A DNA stretch of 64,000 nucleotides, taken from contig NZ_JACDUU010000002.1 of assembly GCF_013760845.1 (NCBI RefSeq), forward strand, positions 248,001 to 312,000, written 5' to 3'. Each line of letters starts with the position of its first letter. Positions within the stretch are counted from its first letter, which is position 1. The translations under genes were made by a program, and so were the position numbers. Below the pieces are notes generated by a model that ran no database searches, had not been told where the DNA came from, and was given only the letters and a program-made list of their open reading frames with translations. The DNA comes from [Anoxybacillus] calidus. GTDB lineage: Bacteria; Bacillota; Bacilli; Bacillales; Anoxybacillaceae. This document shows positions 36,449 through 44,079 of the stretch, in pieces.

Positions 36449-36499
36449 AAGGTAAGCAAACATATTAAACATGACTAATATGTGCTTACCTTTATTTTT
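36449..36499 (+). terminator. Terminator after CPBP copy 1
   Basis: AGGTAAGCAAACATATTA / TAATATGTGCTTACCT hairpin with a T-rich tail. An almost identical hairpin follows copy 2 at 47410-47460. Confidence 0.88.
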
Positions 36500-36758
36500 T
36501 AAGGATTGTTAGATTTTAGGTCTTGATAAGTCTTATCCTGTCTTCTAGTAATATGGCGATGGAACATTGCATAGTTAATATGACAAGACAAGTATCGCAA
36601 GTGGGGAACGAAAAGCGGAAAAAGTGGTGCCGGCAATATGAAAATTCGCATGAAGTGTTGTGTAAACAGGACTTCTAATATGCTTGTTGAATAGCATAAT
36701 ATTTTTTATAGGGGAAGACATGTAGTACCATAACTTTCGATAAGAAAGGGAGACAAAA
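36500..36758. other. Spacer upstream of the hydrolase gene
   Basis: A 41-codon plus-strand frame (36554-36679, MAMEHCIVNMTRQVSQVGNE...) exists but has no ribosome site and resembles nothing I know. The last 40 bases supply AAGAAAGGGAG for the hydrolase start. Nothing else seen. Confidence 0.35.
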
Positions 36759-37715
36759 ATGGCCATTTCTGTAATATTAATTGTTCTTATAATGATTAGT
36801 GTGCTGTACGTTTATAATCAGGTGCAATTTAAAAAAGCAGAAGAATCCTATCCTCCAGCCGGAAAATTTATAACAGTAGATCATTATAAATTACATTACA
36901 TATCGGAAGGAACGGGACAGCCAGTAGTGTTTCTTCATGGGGGAATACTTTCATGTACGGACTTTAAAGATGTGGTTCAATTAGCAGCTAAACAAGGTTA
37001 TCATGCCATCGCTTTTGACAGACCAGGATATGGGTATAGTGAGAGACCTAAAGACGTAGAAATCACTCCAATATCTCAAGCAGCTATTCTTCATAAAGCG
37101 TTAAAAGAACTTGGAGTCGACAAACCTATTATTCTAGTTGGACATTCATGGAGTGGTACTATGACCCTTTCTTATGCTATGCAATTTTCAGATGAGGTTG
37201 CTGGAATTGTAATATTGGCTGGAGCAATGTATAAAGAGGGGTATCCTACAGAACATGGCGATGTATTATCTAAAGTAGTCATAACACCTATTTTAGGAAA
37301 GATTATTTTAAAAACACTATTAAAAACACCATTAGCTAAAGGAATGGCAACTTCCATGGTGAAAGAGACATTTGCACCTGAACGGGTACCTGATGGGTAT
37401 AAGGAAGAGGTATATGCATTAGGATTTCGTCCAAGTCACTTTAGAGCGAATCGAGAGGATGTCCTTGCTTTTCCTAAAACTTCGAAAAATCTATGTGAAA
37501 AATATAAGGAGATTACAGTTCCCACAGTTATTGTAGTTGGAGAAGAGGATCCATTTGGTACAATCGAACAGGCCGAACGATTGAAGAAAGATATTCCCCA
37601 TGCCATATATAAGGTTATTCCCAATATTGGTCATATGATTCCTAAGCTTCATCCAAAAATTGTAATGGACAATATTAATGTTATTTCTAAAATAAAAACT
37701 TCTTTTAATAAATGA
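36759..37715 (+). CDS. Membrane-anchored alpha/beta hydrolase
   Basis: 318 residues. An N-terminal hydrophobic anchor (ISVILIVLIMISVLYVY, about 3-19) is followed by an alpha/beta-hydrolase fold: oxyanion region VVFLHGGILS, FDRPGYGYSERP, nucleophile elbow VGHSWSGTM (Ser about residue 131), acid in VVGEEDPFG and the catalytic His in IPNIGHMIPKLHP. ATG follows AAGGGAG. The anchor should place the domain outside the cell. The substrate cannot be told. It is the last gene before the right end of the mutL element. Confidence 0.85.
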   Translation: MAISVILIVLIMISVLYVYNQVQFKKAEESYPPAGKFITVDHYKLHYISEGTGQPVVFLHGGILSCTDFKDVVQLAAKQGYHAIAFDRPGYGYSERPKDVEITPISQAAILHKALKELGVDKPIILVGHSWSGTMTLSYAMQFSDEVAGIVILAGAMYKEGYPTEHGDVLSKVVITPILGKIILKTLLKTPLAKGMATSMVKETFAPERVPDGYKEEVYALGFRPSHFRANREDVLAFPKTSKNLCEKYKEITVPTVIVVGEEDPFGTIEQAERLKKDIPHAIYKVIPNIGHMIPKLHPKIVMDNINVISKIKTSFNK

Positions 37716-38052
37716 AAGTATGATTTTTACTATTTTACCAGTATGATTTTATTCCATTAAAGGGTGCGACGCTTAAATAAGGGGCATCGGCATCGTCTTT
37801 GTTATTTAACAAATGGGCCAGAATAGTTTAATTAGGATCTACTCTCTTTGAGTAGGCTCTTTTTTCATCAGTCAATGAGGAATAAAAAAAGAAGCCGGAG
37901 TAAGACTCCGGGCTTCTTGTCCACTTTGCCCACCAAATGCCCACATTCATTTGAAAAACTTTAATAAATTATGAAAAGCTATTGGCTCAAAACCTTTAGA
38001 TTACAAGCTCTTATACATCGAATGATACGATATAAAAAAATAAAATATTTCC
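37716..38052. other. Right-end spacer of the mutL element
   Basis: Contains CTACTC / GAGTAG with CTCTTTTTT at 37846-37868 (terminator-like), a strong hairpin AAGAAGCC-GGAGT / ACTCC-GGCTTCTT at 37889-37918, and directly after it TGTCCACTTTGCCCACC and TGCCCAC, matching the arm-type words near attL. AT-rich sequence leads into attR. No gene seen. Confidence 0.55.
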
Positions 38053-38090
38053 ACGTATGAACTGGAGAAGATTTTTAAGCGGGTGATGTA
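38053..38090 (+). repeat. Right attachment-site repeat (attR)
   Basis: 38-base copy of the mutL 3' end with one mismatch, including the in-frame GTGATGTA at its end. Eight bases further right is the hairpin at 38099-38143, which is the natural position for the original mutL terminator. Confidence 0.85.
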
Positions 38091-38097
38091 AACATAT

Positions 38098-38144
38098 AAG
38101 CGCAAAACCTTGATATATCAAGGTTTTGCGCTTTATTTTTTATG
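38098..38144 (+). terminator. Displaced mutL terminator
   Basis: AAGCGCAAAACCTTGATAT / ATATCAAGGTTTTGCGCTT perfect hairpin followed by TATTTTTTA. Its place right after attR suggests that it ended mutL transcription before the element was inserted. Confidence 0.85.
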
Positions 38145-38368
38145 ATTTGACCACATGGCACCACTTTTATCAACGAATGAAAGATGCAGCATTGCTGCAG
38201 GAGATATATACTCGCTGGCGCAACAATCCAAAAAACTGAGGAGCTTGCTGCACATGGCTGGATGATTTTCTGTTTTAAGGAAACACGAGAGCAATTGTGT
38301 TGTAAATGAATACAAAAAAGGACAGATCTATAGGATCCGTCCTATAAAACTTTTAGACGGATTCTAGA
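38145..38368. other. Relic stretch between attR and yjcZ copy 2
   Basis: A plus-strand reading DLTTWHHFYQRMKDAALLQE... runs to a stop at 38237, and the adjacent frame continues TIQKTEELAAHGWMIFCFKE to 38308. Together these may be the end of a decayed gene, but I cannot name it. The yjcZ-type minus-strand terminator lies at 38310-38345. Confidence 0.3.
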
Positions 38369-38479
38369 TTAGTAACCACCAAAACCACCAAAGAAACAAC
38401 TACATCCAACAATAATTAAAAGGATAAACAGCACAACAATTAAAGCAAAGTGTCTTCCAAAGCCAAAGCCACCTGACAT
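38369..38479 (-). CDS. YjcZ-family sporulation peptide, copy 2
   Basis: 36 residues, [20 protein letters not shown] then the common tail [18 protein letters not shown] 9 bases upstream. The minus-strand promoter AC, 17 bases, CATAGGATA matches the sigma-K consensus AC-N16/17-CATAnnnTA exactly. Flanking sequence is homologous to copies 1 and 3. This copy lies just outside attR. Confidence 0.82.
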   Translation of the reverse strand: MSGGFGFGRHFALIVVLFILLIIVGCSCFFGGFGGY

Positions 38480-39070
38480 TTTTGTACACCTCCTGTTTGA
38501 AAGGAATAGTATATCCTATGCAAAACATAGCTAGCCCGTATAAGACAAACGTGTAAATTTTGTTTATTTGAAGAATGAAATGAATGTACAGGTAATGAAA
38601 AAACGATGAATCAGTTTCGTAATTGTGATTCATAAATAGAAAAGCTAAAGGCCAAATGACCTTTAGCATCCATAAGAGGTGTACTTTAGGTAGTTGACCT
38701 TGCAATAGAGAGCGGCTATTGCAAAAATCAGTGTATGTATTAATATGGATCATTTATTCTTTTGTTTCATAAAAAAACAGACATGATGTTGCATTGTCAA
38801 CTCCTCTTCTTAAAACAAGAGGAGATATTTTACGGGAATTATTAAGCTAACGGGCAGGTCGTTGAAGATAGATACAGTTTTTTTAAAGAAATGCGGGTTG
38901 ATTGTAAATTCACCATTTTTTAAAGATCGTTTGTTTATCAGACGAGCAAATATATGTACTCTAAACAATATTTTTTATCATCTGAGATGTTACCTTTTTC
39001 ACTCTCATTAAGTGTCAAGTCATCTTTTTATATACTTAGTGCATAGAATACGCTTTACAGTCATTCGCAT
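38480..39070. other. Non-coding stretch with hairpins
   Basis: Beyond the yjcZ promoter, it holds GCTAAAGG / CCTTTAGC at 38643-38667 and CTCCTCTT / AAGAGGAG at 38801-38826, both lacking long T-runs, and a copy of the short word AAGCTAACGGGCAGGTCGTTG at 38846. No supported gene. Confidence 0.45.
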
Positions 39071-39781
39071 TTATTTGTACAAAAAGATTTTGATGTTATC
39101 GTTATTATCAATAGTTGCTAACAAAATGTCGTTTATGTCCGCATTGTATGTTATTTTGATTCTGTTTTTCAGCCACATTTCGTCTTTACCAATTTGATTT
39201 AATTCACTGAAATCAATCTTCCCTTCTTTAATAATCGTTCTGGGAAAAGCAAATGGTTTTGTCATCAATTGCATATCCGCTGGAGTTAGCGCTTGATGTT
39301 GCGGATTTAAAAAAAATGAAATGGTACCATCTGGCTCCCATAATGCAAGAGCAACTTTTTGAACATCTTCGATTTTTTCTTTTCTTAATTCGGATAATAG
39401 AAAGTCAATGGATATTCTTGCTTTGGTTAAGTTTTTATAAAGGATTTGCCCATTTTTTATAATGGGAAAGGGAGAAGGCTCCAGCCAATTTCTAAATTTG
39501 TACCATTCTAGACTCAAAAATACACCAACGGTATATAAAATAATCAATACCGTCATTGTTATCATAGCTCCCTTCAGTCCTAATTGTTCGTCAGACAAAG
39601 GATGGGCAATAATGTTTCCAAGCAATAAAGCCAGTATAAAATCAAGCAATCTTAACTGAGAAATGGATCGTTGCCCCATGATTTTAGCCGCAAAGAGTAA
39701 AAAGAAAAAAGCAACAATCGCTCTTAAGATCCACTGAATAGCAGTAAGTGATTCCTGACTATGAAAAAAATCCATCTGCAT
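39071..39781 (-). CDS. DUF421 (YetF/YrbG-type) membrane protein
   Basis: 236 residues. Three N-terminal transmembrane helices (about 15-110), with the conserved AAKIMGQRSISQLRLLDFIL (the family's GKRxxxxLxxFD-type motif), are followed by two soluble DUF421 subdomains of the YetF type (EPSPFPIIKNGQILYKNLTK; ISIDFLLSELRKEKIEDV). GAGGAC lies six bases before ATG 39781. Family members are sporulation- or germination-linked in several Bacillus species, but the biochemical role is unclear. Confidence 0.85.
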   Translation of the reverse strand: MQMDFFHSQESLTAIQWILRAIVAFFFLLFAAKIMGQRSISQLRLLDFILALLLGNIIAHPLSDEQLGLKGAMITMTVLIILYTVGVFLSLEWYKFRNWLEPSPFPIIKNGQILYKNLTKARISIDFLLSELRKEKIEDVQKVALALWEPDGTISFFLNPQHQALTPADMQLMTKPFAFPRTIIKEGKIDFSELNQIGKDEMWLKNRIKITYNADINDILLATIDNNDNIKIFLYK

Positions 39782-40072
39782 TCACGTCCTCAGTTTTGAT
39801 TATAATTTAGGGATTTAATGGTTATTATTACCTGTAAATCCAGAATTATGACAATGAAACTACATAGTTGAAGAACCACTACAATTAAGCTGAATAATAA
39901 TTCATAAGCTATAGAAACTTCTTCAGCTACGATACCTGTTAGCTGAATAAGGAAGCTACAAAATAGCAATTATGTTGCCCTAGTTATTCAATAAGTAAGG
40001 AAAAAATAAATGAATACAAAAAAGGACAGATCTATATGATCCGTCCTATAAAACGATTAAACAGATTCTAGA
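39782..40072. other. Spacer between DUF421 gene and yjcZ copy 3
   Basis: AT-rich. Contains several short words related to the AGCTGAATAA / CTAAC repeat, and from 39956 on a segment homologous to 32534-32649, including the minus-strand yjcZ terminator at 40015-40050. No gene seen. Confidence 0.45.
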
Positions 40073-40177
40073 TTAGTAACCGCCAAAACCGCCAAAGAAA
40101 CAACTACATCCAACAATAATTAAAAGGATAAACAGCACAACGATTAAAGCAAAGTTTCTTCCAAAGCCATCTGACAT
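40073..40177 (-). CDS. YjcZ-family sporulation peptide, copy 3
   Basis: 34 residues, [20 protein letters not shown] then [18 protein letters not shown] upstream; promoter AC, 17 bases, CATAAGATG on the minus strand. Compared with copy 2 it has lost two N-terminal residues. Upstream homology with copy 1 continues to about 40350, longer than with copy 2, so copies 1 and 3 look like the closest pair in flanking DNA. Confidence 0.82.
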   Translation of the reverse strand: MSDGFGRNFALIVVLFILLIIVGCSCFFGGFGGY

Positions 40178-40427
40178 TTTGTACACCTCCTCTTTTAAAA
40201 GGATAGTACATCTTATGTAAAACATAGAGAGCCTGTATAAGACAAACAGTACAGGTAATGAAAAAATGATGAATCAGTTTAGCATTTTGTTGAAGCGGAC
40301 GATGAAAGAGTGCAGCAACTTTCGATTTTTGGTTTTCATTGAAAATGATGAGCATGAACAGCAAGAAAGAAGGCTTTTTCTATACAGGCGGGGCGATGTA
40401 CGAATTGAGAAGCTTGTAAGGAGGAAA

Positions 40428-40661
40428 ATGCCCTAACTGTTTAAAGGAATTTGACGATCAAGATGAGTTCTTTGAGTATTACACGGCATGGTGTGAAAAA
40501 GTCGACGAACACATTTAAGAAACAAAATGATTATGATAAAGAGGGGGGAGAAAGAACGGATCAATGTCTAATGAATTCTAGGTACAATGCCAACGCTTTT
40601 GCCCTAAATGTGGAATGTTAGAAAGTGAAATGGAAGAAATACATACTGATTATTAAACAAT
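40428..40661 (+). pseudogene. Relics of one or two zinc-ribbon micro-proteins
   Basis: Two plus-strand readings carry paired CxxC motifs. From 40430, KCPNCLKEFDDQDEFFEYY... ends at 40520 but lacks a start codon, although GTAAGGAGG precedes it. From ATG 40564, MSNEF is followed by an in-frame TAG where Trp (TGG) would fit, then VQCQRFCPKCGMLESEMEE to a stop at 40656; GAGGGGGGAG precedes this start. The CPxC pattern suggests rubredoxin- or zinc-ribbon-like peptides. Both appear broken by a single change. Confidence 0.4.
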
Positions 40662-41094
40662 AAAAACAGACCACGCTTTATGATAACGTGATCTGTTGCT
40701 CTTGACTGAATGGAAGAAGCATATAAAACGCATAAAACAATATTATAAATACAATAAGTGATAAGAATGAAGTGGATAGGAAATAAATGGATGATGTTAT
40801 GAATAGACAATGAGAGTAGTACCTTTTTCCATTTTTCAGAATAATAGAAATCAGCAACAAGCCTATATCCTATGACAATAGCTAAACATCTATAAATAAT
40901 TGAGATAACAAGAAAAAGGAGTATTCCTTCTGCATAGACTTTAGGATGATTCGACTCATATTGGATTAATTAGTTCCGAAATCGTATCAGGATTGGTTAA
41001 ATCTTTAATCTCGTAAATAACTTAGAACAATGGCTAATAACAAGGTGATAAAAAAAGGAATCCATTCACTAAAATAATAAACTGCATCTTTCAA
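40604..41094 (-). pseudogene. Small multi-pass membrane protein gene with two frameshifts
   Basis: From TTG 41094 (ribosome site GGAGGTG) the minus strand reads MKDAVYYFSEWIPFFITLLL ... SYLRD, then stops. Shifting frame continues IKDLTNPDTISELINPI; a second shift gives ESNHPKVYAEGILLFLVISI and runs to 40604 through further hydrophobic segments (IHLFPIHFILITYCIYNIVL). The rebuilt protein would be about 160 residues with three to four transmembrane helices. No family recognised. The shared composition across the breaks supports a single decayed gene. Confidence 0.5.
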
Positions 41095-41333
41095 TCATGA
41101 CACCTCCATATATTAAACCATTTTTTGTATCGACATTATTTTTCAAAATTTGAGTTTTTTTGTTTAATATTTACAATGTTTACGAAAAATTTACCGATTG
41201 ATGTAAATTAAAGTCGAAAAATGTAAATCTAGAATTGATAAATTTTTACATCAATGGACTGCTTGATTGACTCCTTCATTAAAAAGAAATACAAATGGTA
41301 TATTGAGGGCAAAGAAGGAGGAGAATATACACA
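41095..41333. other. AT-rich spacer with ATGTAAAT repeats
   Basis: The word (G)ATGTAAAT occurs near 41200 and 41228, and the inverted AATTTTTACATC near 41247; together they could form an imperfect hairpin or be binding sites. GAAGGAGGAG at 41315 precedes the recombinase relic. No gene seen. Confidence 0.35.
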
Positions 41334-41588
41334 ATGGATATAACAAGCCATCAGCAGCAACATCGCTTATAAAATTCTGAGGCAGGTGTGGAACGACTCC
41401 ATTTAGACGAAATCAGAACGCATACGCGCTGTAAAACATTCTGTTATGACTTTTACCAGCAGACAAAAGAGGTGGCAATGCTGCAAGAAATCTGTCACTA
41501 TCCATCGCCTACAATGACATTAAAGTATATTGGTGTTAACGAAGATTCAATGGACCGAGCTGATTTAATGCACGCATTGTTTCGTTAA
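41334..41588 (+). pseudogene. C-terminal fragment of a small tyrosine recombinase
   Basis: In one frame from ATG 41334: MDITSHQQQHRL, a TAA stop, then NSEAGVERLHLDEIRTHTRC and KTFCYDFYQQTKEVAMLQEI, ending with TLKYIGVN (catalytic Tyr context) and DLMHALFR. It aligns with the C-terminal part of phage-type recombinases (usual pattern HTLRKTFGYH...NHSS..TLRYIG). The HxxR box has become HTRC and the NHSS box CHYPS, so it is inactive besides being truncated. Confidence 0.65.
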
Positions 41589-41741
41589 GACTCGTTATTA
41601 TTCCATTTATCACCTAATCCTTTTACTAATTATCAGAATGTAAGCAATATTAATAATTCAATCAAGGACTATTCATTTTCTAAGAGAAATGATAATATTT
41701 TCATTGATTTCATTGAAATTTTGCATATTGGTGGTGTATAT

Positions 41742-43565
41742 ATGTTTTCATCATTAAAACGATTCTTGATCGGCAGACCGTTGAAATCAACCGAACTGGG
41801 AGAGCAAAAGTTGAGCAAATTAAAGGCATTAGCTGTTTTATCTTCTGATGCTCTATCTTCGGTTGCGTACGGTACGGAACAGATTTTACTTGTTCTCGCG
41901 TCGATTGGAGTCATTGCATTTTGGTACTCCATTCCTATTGCGATTGGGGTTCTTATTCTATTGGTGGCCCTTATTTTATCGTATCGCCAAATCATTTATT
42001 CTTATCCGCATGGAGGCGGAGCTTACGTCGTTTCCAAAACGAACTTAGGTGTAAATCCGGGTCTCATTGCCGGAGGCTCTTTACTGGTCGACTATATTCT
42101 AACCGTGGCAGTAAGTGTGTCCGCGGGAACGGATGCCATTACATCCGCATTTCCAACTTTACATAAATATACAGTAGGAATTGCTATCGCACTGGTTGTG
42201 TTTATTACGATTCTTAATCTTAGAGGCGTAACCGAATCTGCTTCTGTTTTGGCATATCCTGTTTATTTGTTTGTGTTGGCACTCGTTATTCTCATTGGTG
42301 TTGGGATTTTTAATATTATAAATGGGCAAGTACCATCGACCTTACATACACCTATCGGTACTGCAGTGCCTGGAATTACACTATTCTTGTTACTGAGGGC
42401 ATTTGCTTCTGGATGCTCTGCATTGACAGGGGTAGAAGCAATCTCCAACGCCATTCCAAATTTTAAGGAACCGGCGGCCAAAAACGCTGCCAAAACGTTA
42501 GTGATGATGGGTTTCATTCTTGCAATCCTATTTGCAGGAGTCACTTTTTTAGCATACTGGTATGGAATTGCTCCGAAAGCAGAAGAGACGGTTGTTTCCC
42601 AACTCGCTTCCGAAGTGTTTGGAAGAGGCTTTATGTATTACTTTATCCAAGGAACAACGGCCCTTATTTTAGTATTGGCTGCTAATACGGGGTTTTCTGC
42701 ATTTCCACTGCTGGCATATAATCTGGCATCCGATAAATACATGCCAAGAATGTATCTTATGCGCGGTGACCGCTTAGGATATTCGAACGGAATCATCACG
42801 CTGGGTCTTGCTTCTATTTTGTTGATTATCGCTTTTAAAGGGCAAACGGAACAGTTAATACCTTTATATGCTGTTGGTGTATTCATTCCTTTCACTTTGT
42901 CGCAAACAGGAATGATTGTAAAATGGGTGCGTGAAAAACCAGCGGGGTGGATACCGAAGCTGCTTACAAACTTGCTAGGAGCTATCATTACATTAACCGT
43001 ACTGTGCATTTTCTTTATTACAAAATTTACTCAAGTATGGTCTGTGCTTGTATTTCTTCCGATCATCGTATTTATTTTTCATCAAATCCATAAGCACTAT
43101 GATGCTGTGGCAGAACAACTGAGAGTCAATCCAAATGAGATTCCGGACAAAATAGAAGGGAATGTCGTGATTGTACCTATTGCGGGAATAACAAAGGTAG
43201 TAGAGCACTCCTTAAATTACGCCCAATCCATTGGAGATTATGTAGTGGCTGTATATGTGGCATTTGACCGGGAAAGCGCACTCCGAATGGAAGAGAAATG
43301 GGAGAAATGGAGACCGGATGTTCGCCTTGTTACACTCATTTCTTCTTATCGCGATCTGATAGCACCCATTTCCAAGTTAGTGGATACCATTGAAGGTAAG
43401 GCAGAGGAAAGCAACCATACAGTAACGGTGTTGATTCCTCAATTTATACCGAAAAAGGGCTGGCATAACTTTTTGCATAATCAATCCAGCATTTTGTTGA
43501 GAATGTATCTTCTATATAAGAAAAATGTGATTGTCTCAACAGTTCCTTATCGACTCCAAAAGTAG
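41742..43565 (+). CDS. kimA: KimA-type high-affinity potassium transporter
   Basis: 607-residue APC-superfamily transporter with about twelve transmembrane helices (to about residue 450) and a cytoplasmic C-terminal domain of about 150 residues (GNVVIVPIAGITKVVEHSL onward) of universal-stress-protein type. The N-terminal FLIGRPLKSTELGEQKLSKL and SSDALSSVAYGTEQI match B. subtilis KimA (YdaO). KimA imports K+ with protons and is inhibited by c-di-AMP. ATG 41742 is chosen over TTG 41721 from family N-termini; the ribosome site (GGTGG) is weak. The ydaO-type c-di-AMP riboswitch expected upstream is not visible in the 150 bases between the recombinase fragment and the gene. Confidence 0.88.
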   Translation: MFSSLKRFLIGRPLKSTELGEQKLSKLKALAVLSSDALSSVAYGTEQILLVLASIGVIAFWYSIPIAIGVLILLVALILSYRQIIYSYPHGGGAYVVSKTNLGVNPGLIAGGSLLVDYILTVAVSVSAGTDAITSAFPTLHKYTVGIAIALVVFITILNLRGVTESASVLAYPVYLFVLALVILIGVGIFNIINGQVPSTLHTPIGTAVPGITLFLLLRAFASGCSALTGVEAISNAIPNFKEPAAKNAAKTLVMMGFILAILFAGVTFLAYWYGIAPKAEETVVSQLASEVFGRGFMYYFIQGTTALILVLAANTGFSAFPLLAYNLASDKYMPRMYLMRGDRLGYSNGIITLGLASILLIIAFKGQTEQLIPLYAVGVFIPFTLSQTGMIVKWVREKPAGWIPKLLTNLLGAIITLTVLCIFFITKFTQVWSVLVFLPIIVFIFHQIHKHYDAVAEQLRVNPNEIPDKIEGNVVIVPIAGITKVVEHSLNYAQSIGDYVVAVYVAFDRESALRMEEKWEKWRPDVRLVTLISSYRDLIAPISKLVDTIEGKAEESNHTVTVLIPQFIPKKGWHNFLHNQSSILLRMYLLYKKNVIVSTVPYRLQK

Positions 43566-43623
43566 AAGGAACGTGTTCTTTCTTAAATAGAAATAAAACC
43601 AAATATGTCCAAGGCCGAGAGTG

Positions 43624-43688
43624 CGAGGGCACTGATCGTACGGAGTAGCATGGCTGTCTCTGTATGATTAGTGTCCTCTTTTCTTTTT
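43624..43688 (+). terminator. Terminator after kimA
   Basis: GAGGGCACTGATCGTACGGAG... pairs with ...TGTATGATTAGTGTCCTC and is followed by TTTTCTTTTT: a long imperfect hairpin about 60 bases after the kimA stop. Confidence 0.7.
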
Positions 43689-43692
43689 ATCA

Positions 43693-43857
43693 AAATGGAA
43701 ACGTGCGATTCTCATCCGCCGTTATATGACGGAAGACGATGTATATGATTACGAAATTTGCAATGACCTTGGAATGAGCGAGCGGAAATATTATTGCATC
43801 AAATCACGGGTGTTTTATAAGCCCGCTTTTGTTCTCAAAATTGAAGTATACAAATAA
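43693..43857 (+). pseudogene. C-terminal fragment of an ArpU-type phage regulator
   Basis: Reads KWKRAILIRRYMTEDDVYDY, EICNDLGMSERKYYCIKSRV and ends KIEVYK. It is clearly homologous to the C-terminal third of the regulator at 33640 (KLIIKRYLSDEEIYDYELYNEMGMSE...), but the N-terminal two thirds are absent. Confidence 0.7.
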
Positions 43858-43882
43858 AGGAAGAAAGTGGAGTGATTTCATC

Positions 43883-44011
43883 ATGAATTTTGTCCAGTCG
43901 ATTCGAGATCTAGAGAAGGTTGATCTACCTTATTATGCATTACGCAAACTTCTTGAGGGTACCATCGTCCAGCAGTTTTCGTACTTGAAAACTTTACTTT
44001 TCTTTGCATAA
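43883..44011 (+). pseudogene. N-terminal fragment of a small tyrosine recombinase
   Basis: 42 codons from ATG 43883 (ribosome site GTGGAGTGA): MNFVQSIRDLEKVDLPYYAL, then RKLLEGTIVQQFSYLKTLLF. The opening resembles that of small phage-type recombinases of about 180 residues (pattern FVQPIRDxxKIexmKxxL). It could be the missing start of the fragment at 41334, with kimA lying between the two pieces, or come from a separate relic. Confidence 0.45.
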
Positions 44012-44079
44012 TTGTATTTCAATCAATCCATAATAGCTAAAGAAAAGGTGATATTATGAATTATTTTAGGAGGGCTATT

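Larger units (their letters stand above)
29161..38090. mobile_element. Degenerate integrative element (prophage or ICE remnant) in mutL
   Basis: Bounded by the 38-bp repeats at 29123 and 38053. Just inside the left end is a minus-strand tyrosine integrase relic, followed by an ImmA-like gene; an ArpU-type phage regulator lies further in. TGCCCAC/TGTCCAC repeats lie inside both ends (29190-29209; 37919-37949). No terminase, capsid, relaxase or replication genes remain, so it cannot move on its own. Cargo includes an L,D-transpeptidase, YjcZ, YmaF, CPBP protease and an alpha/beta hydrolase; an IS3-family element sits inside. Directly right of the right repeat is a hairpin terminator that probably belonged to mutL. 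Confidence 0.75.

Noticed and set aside
41589-41741. ydaO-type c-di-AMP riboswitch before kimA
   Set aside because: Searched by eye for the conserved GC-rich blocks; the interval is AT-rich and has none.
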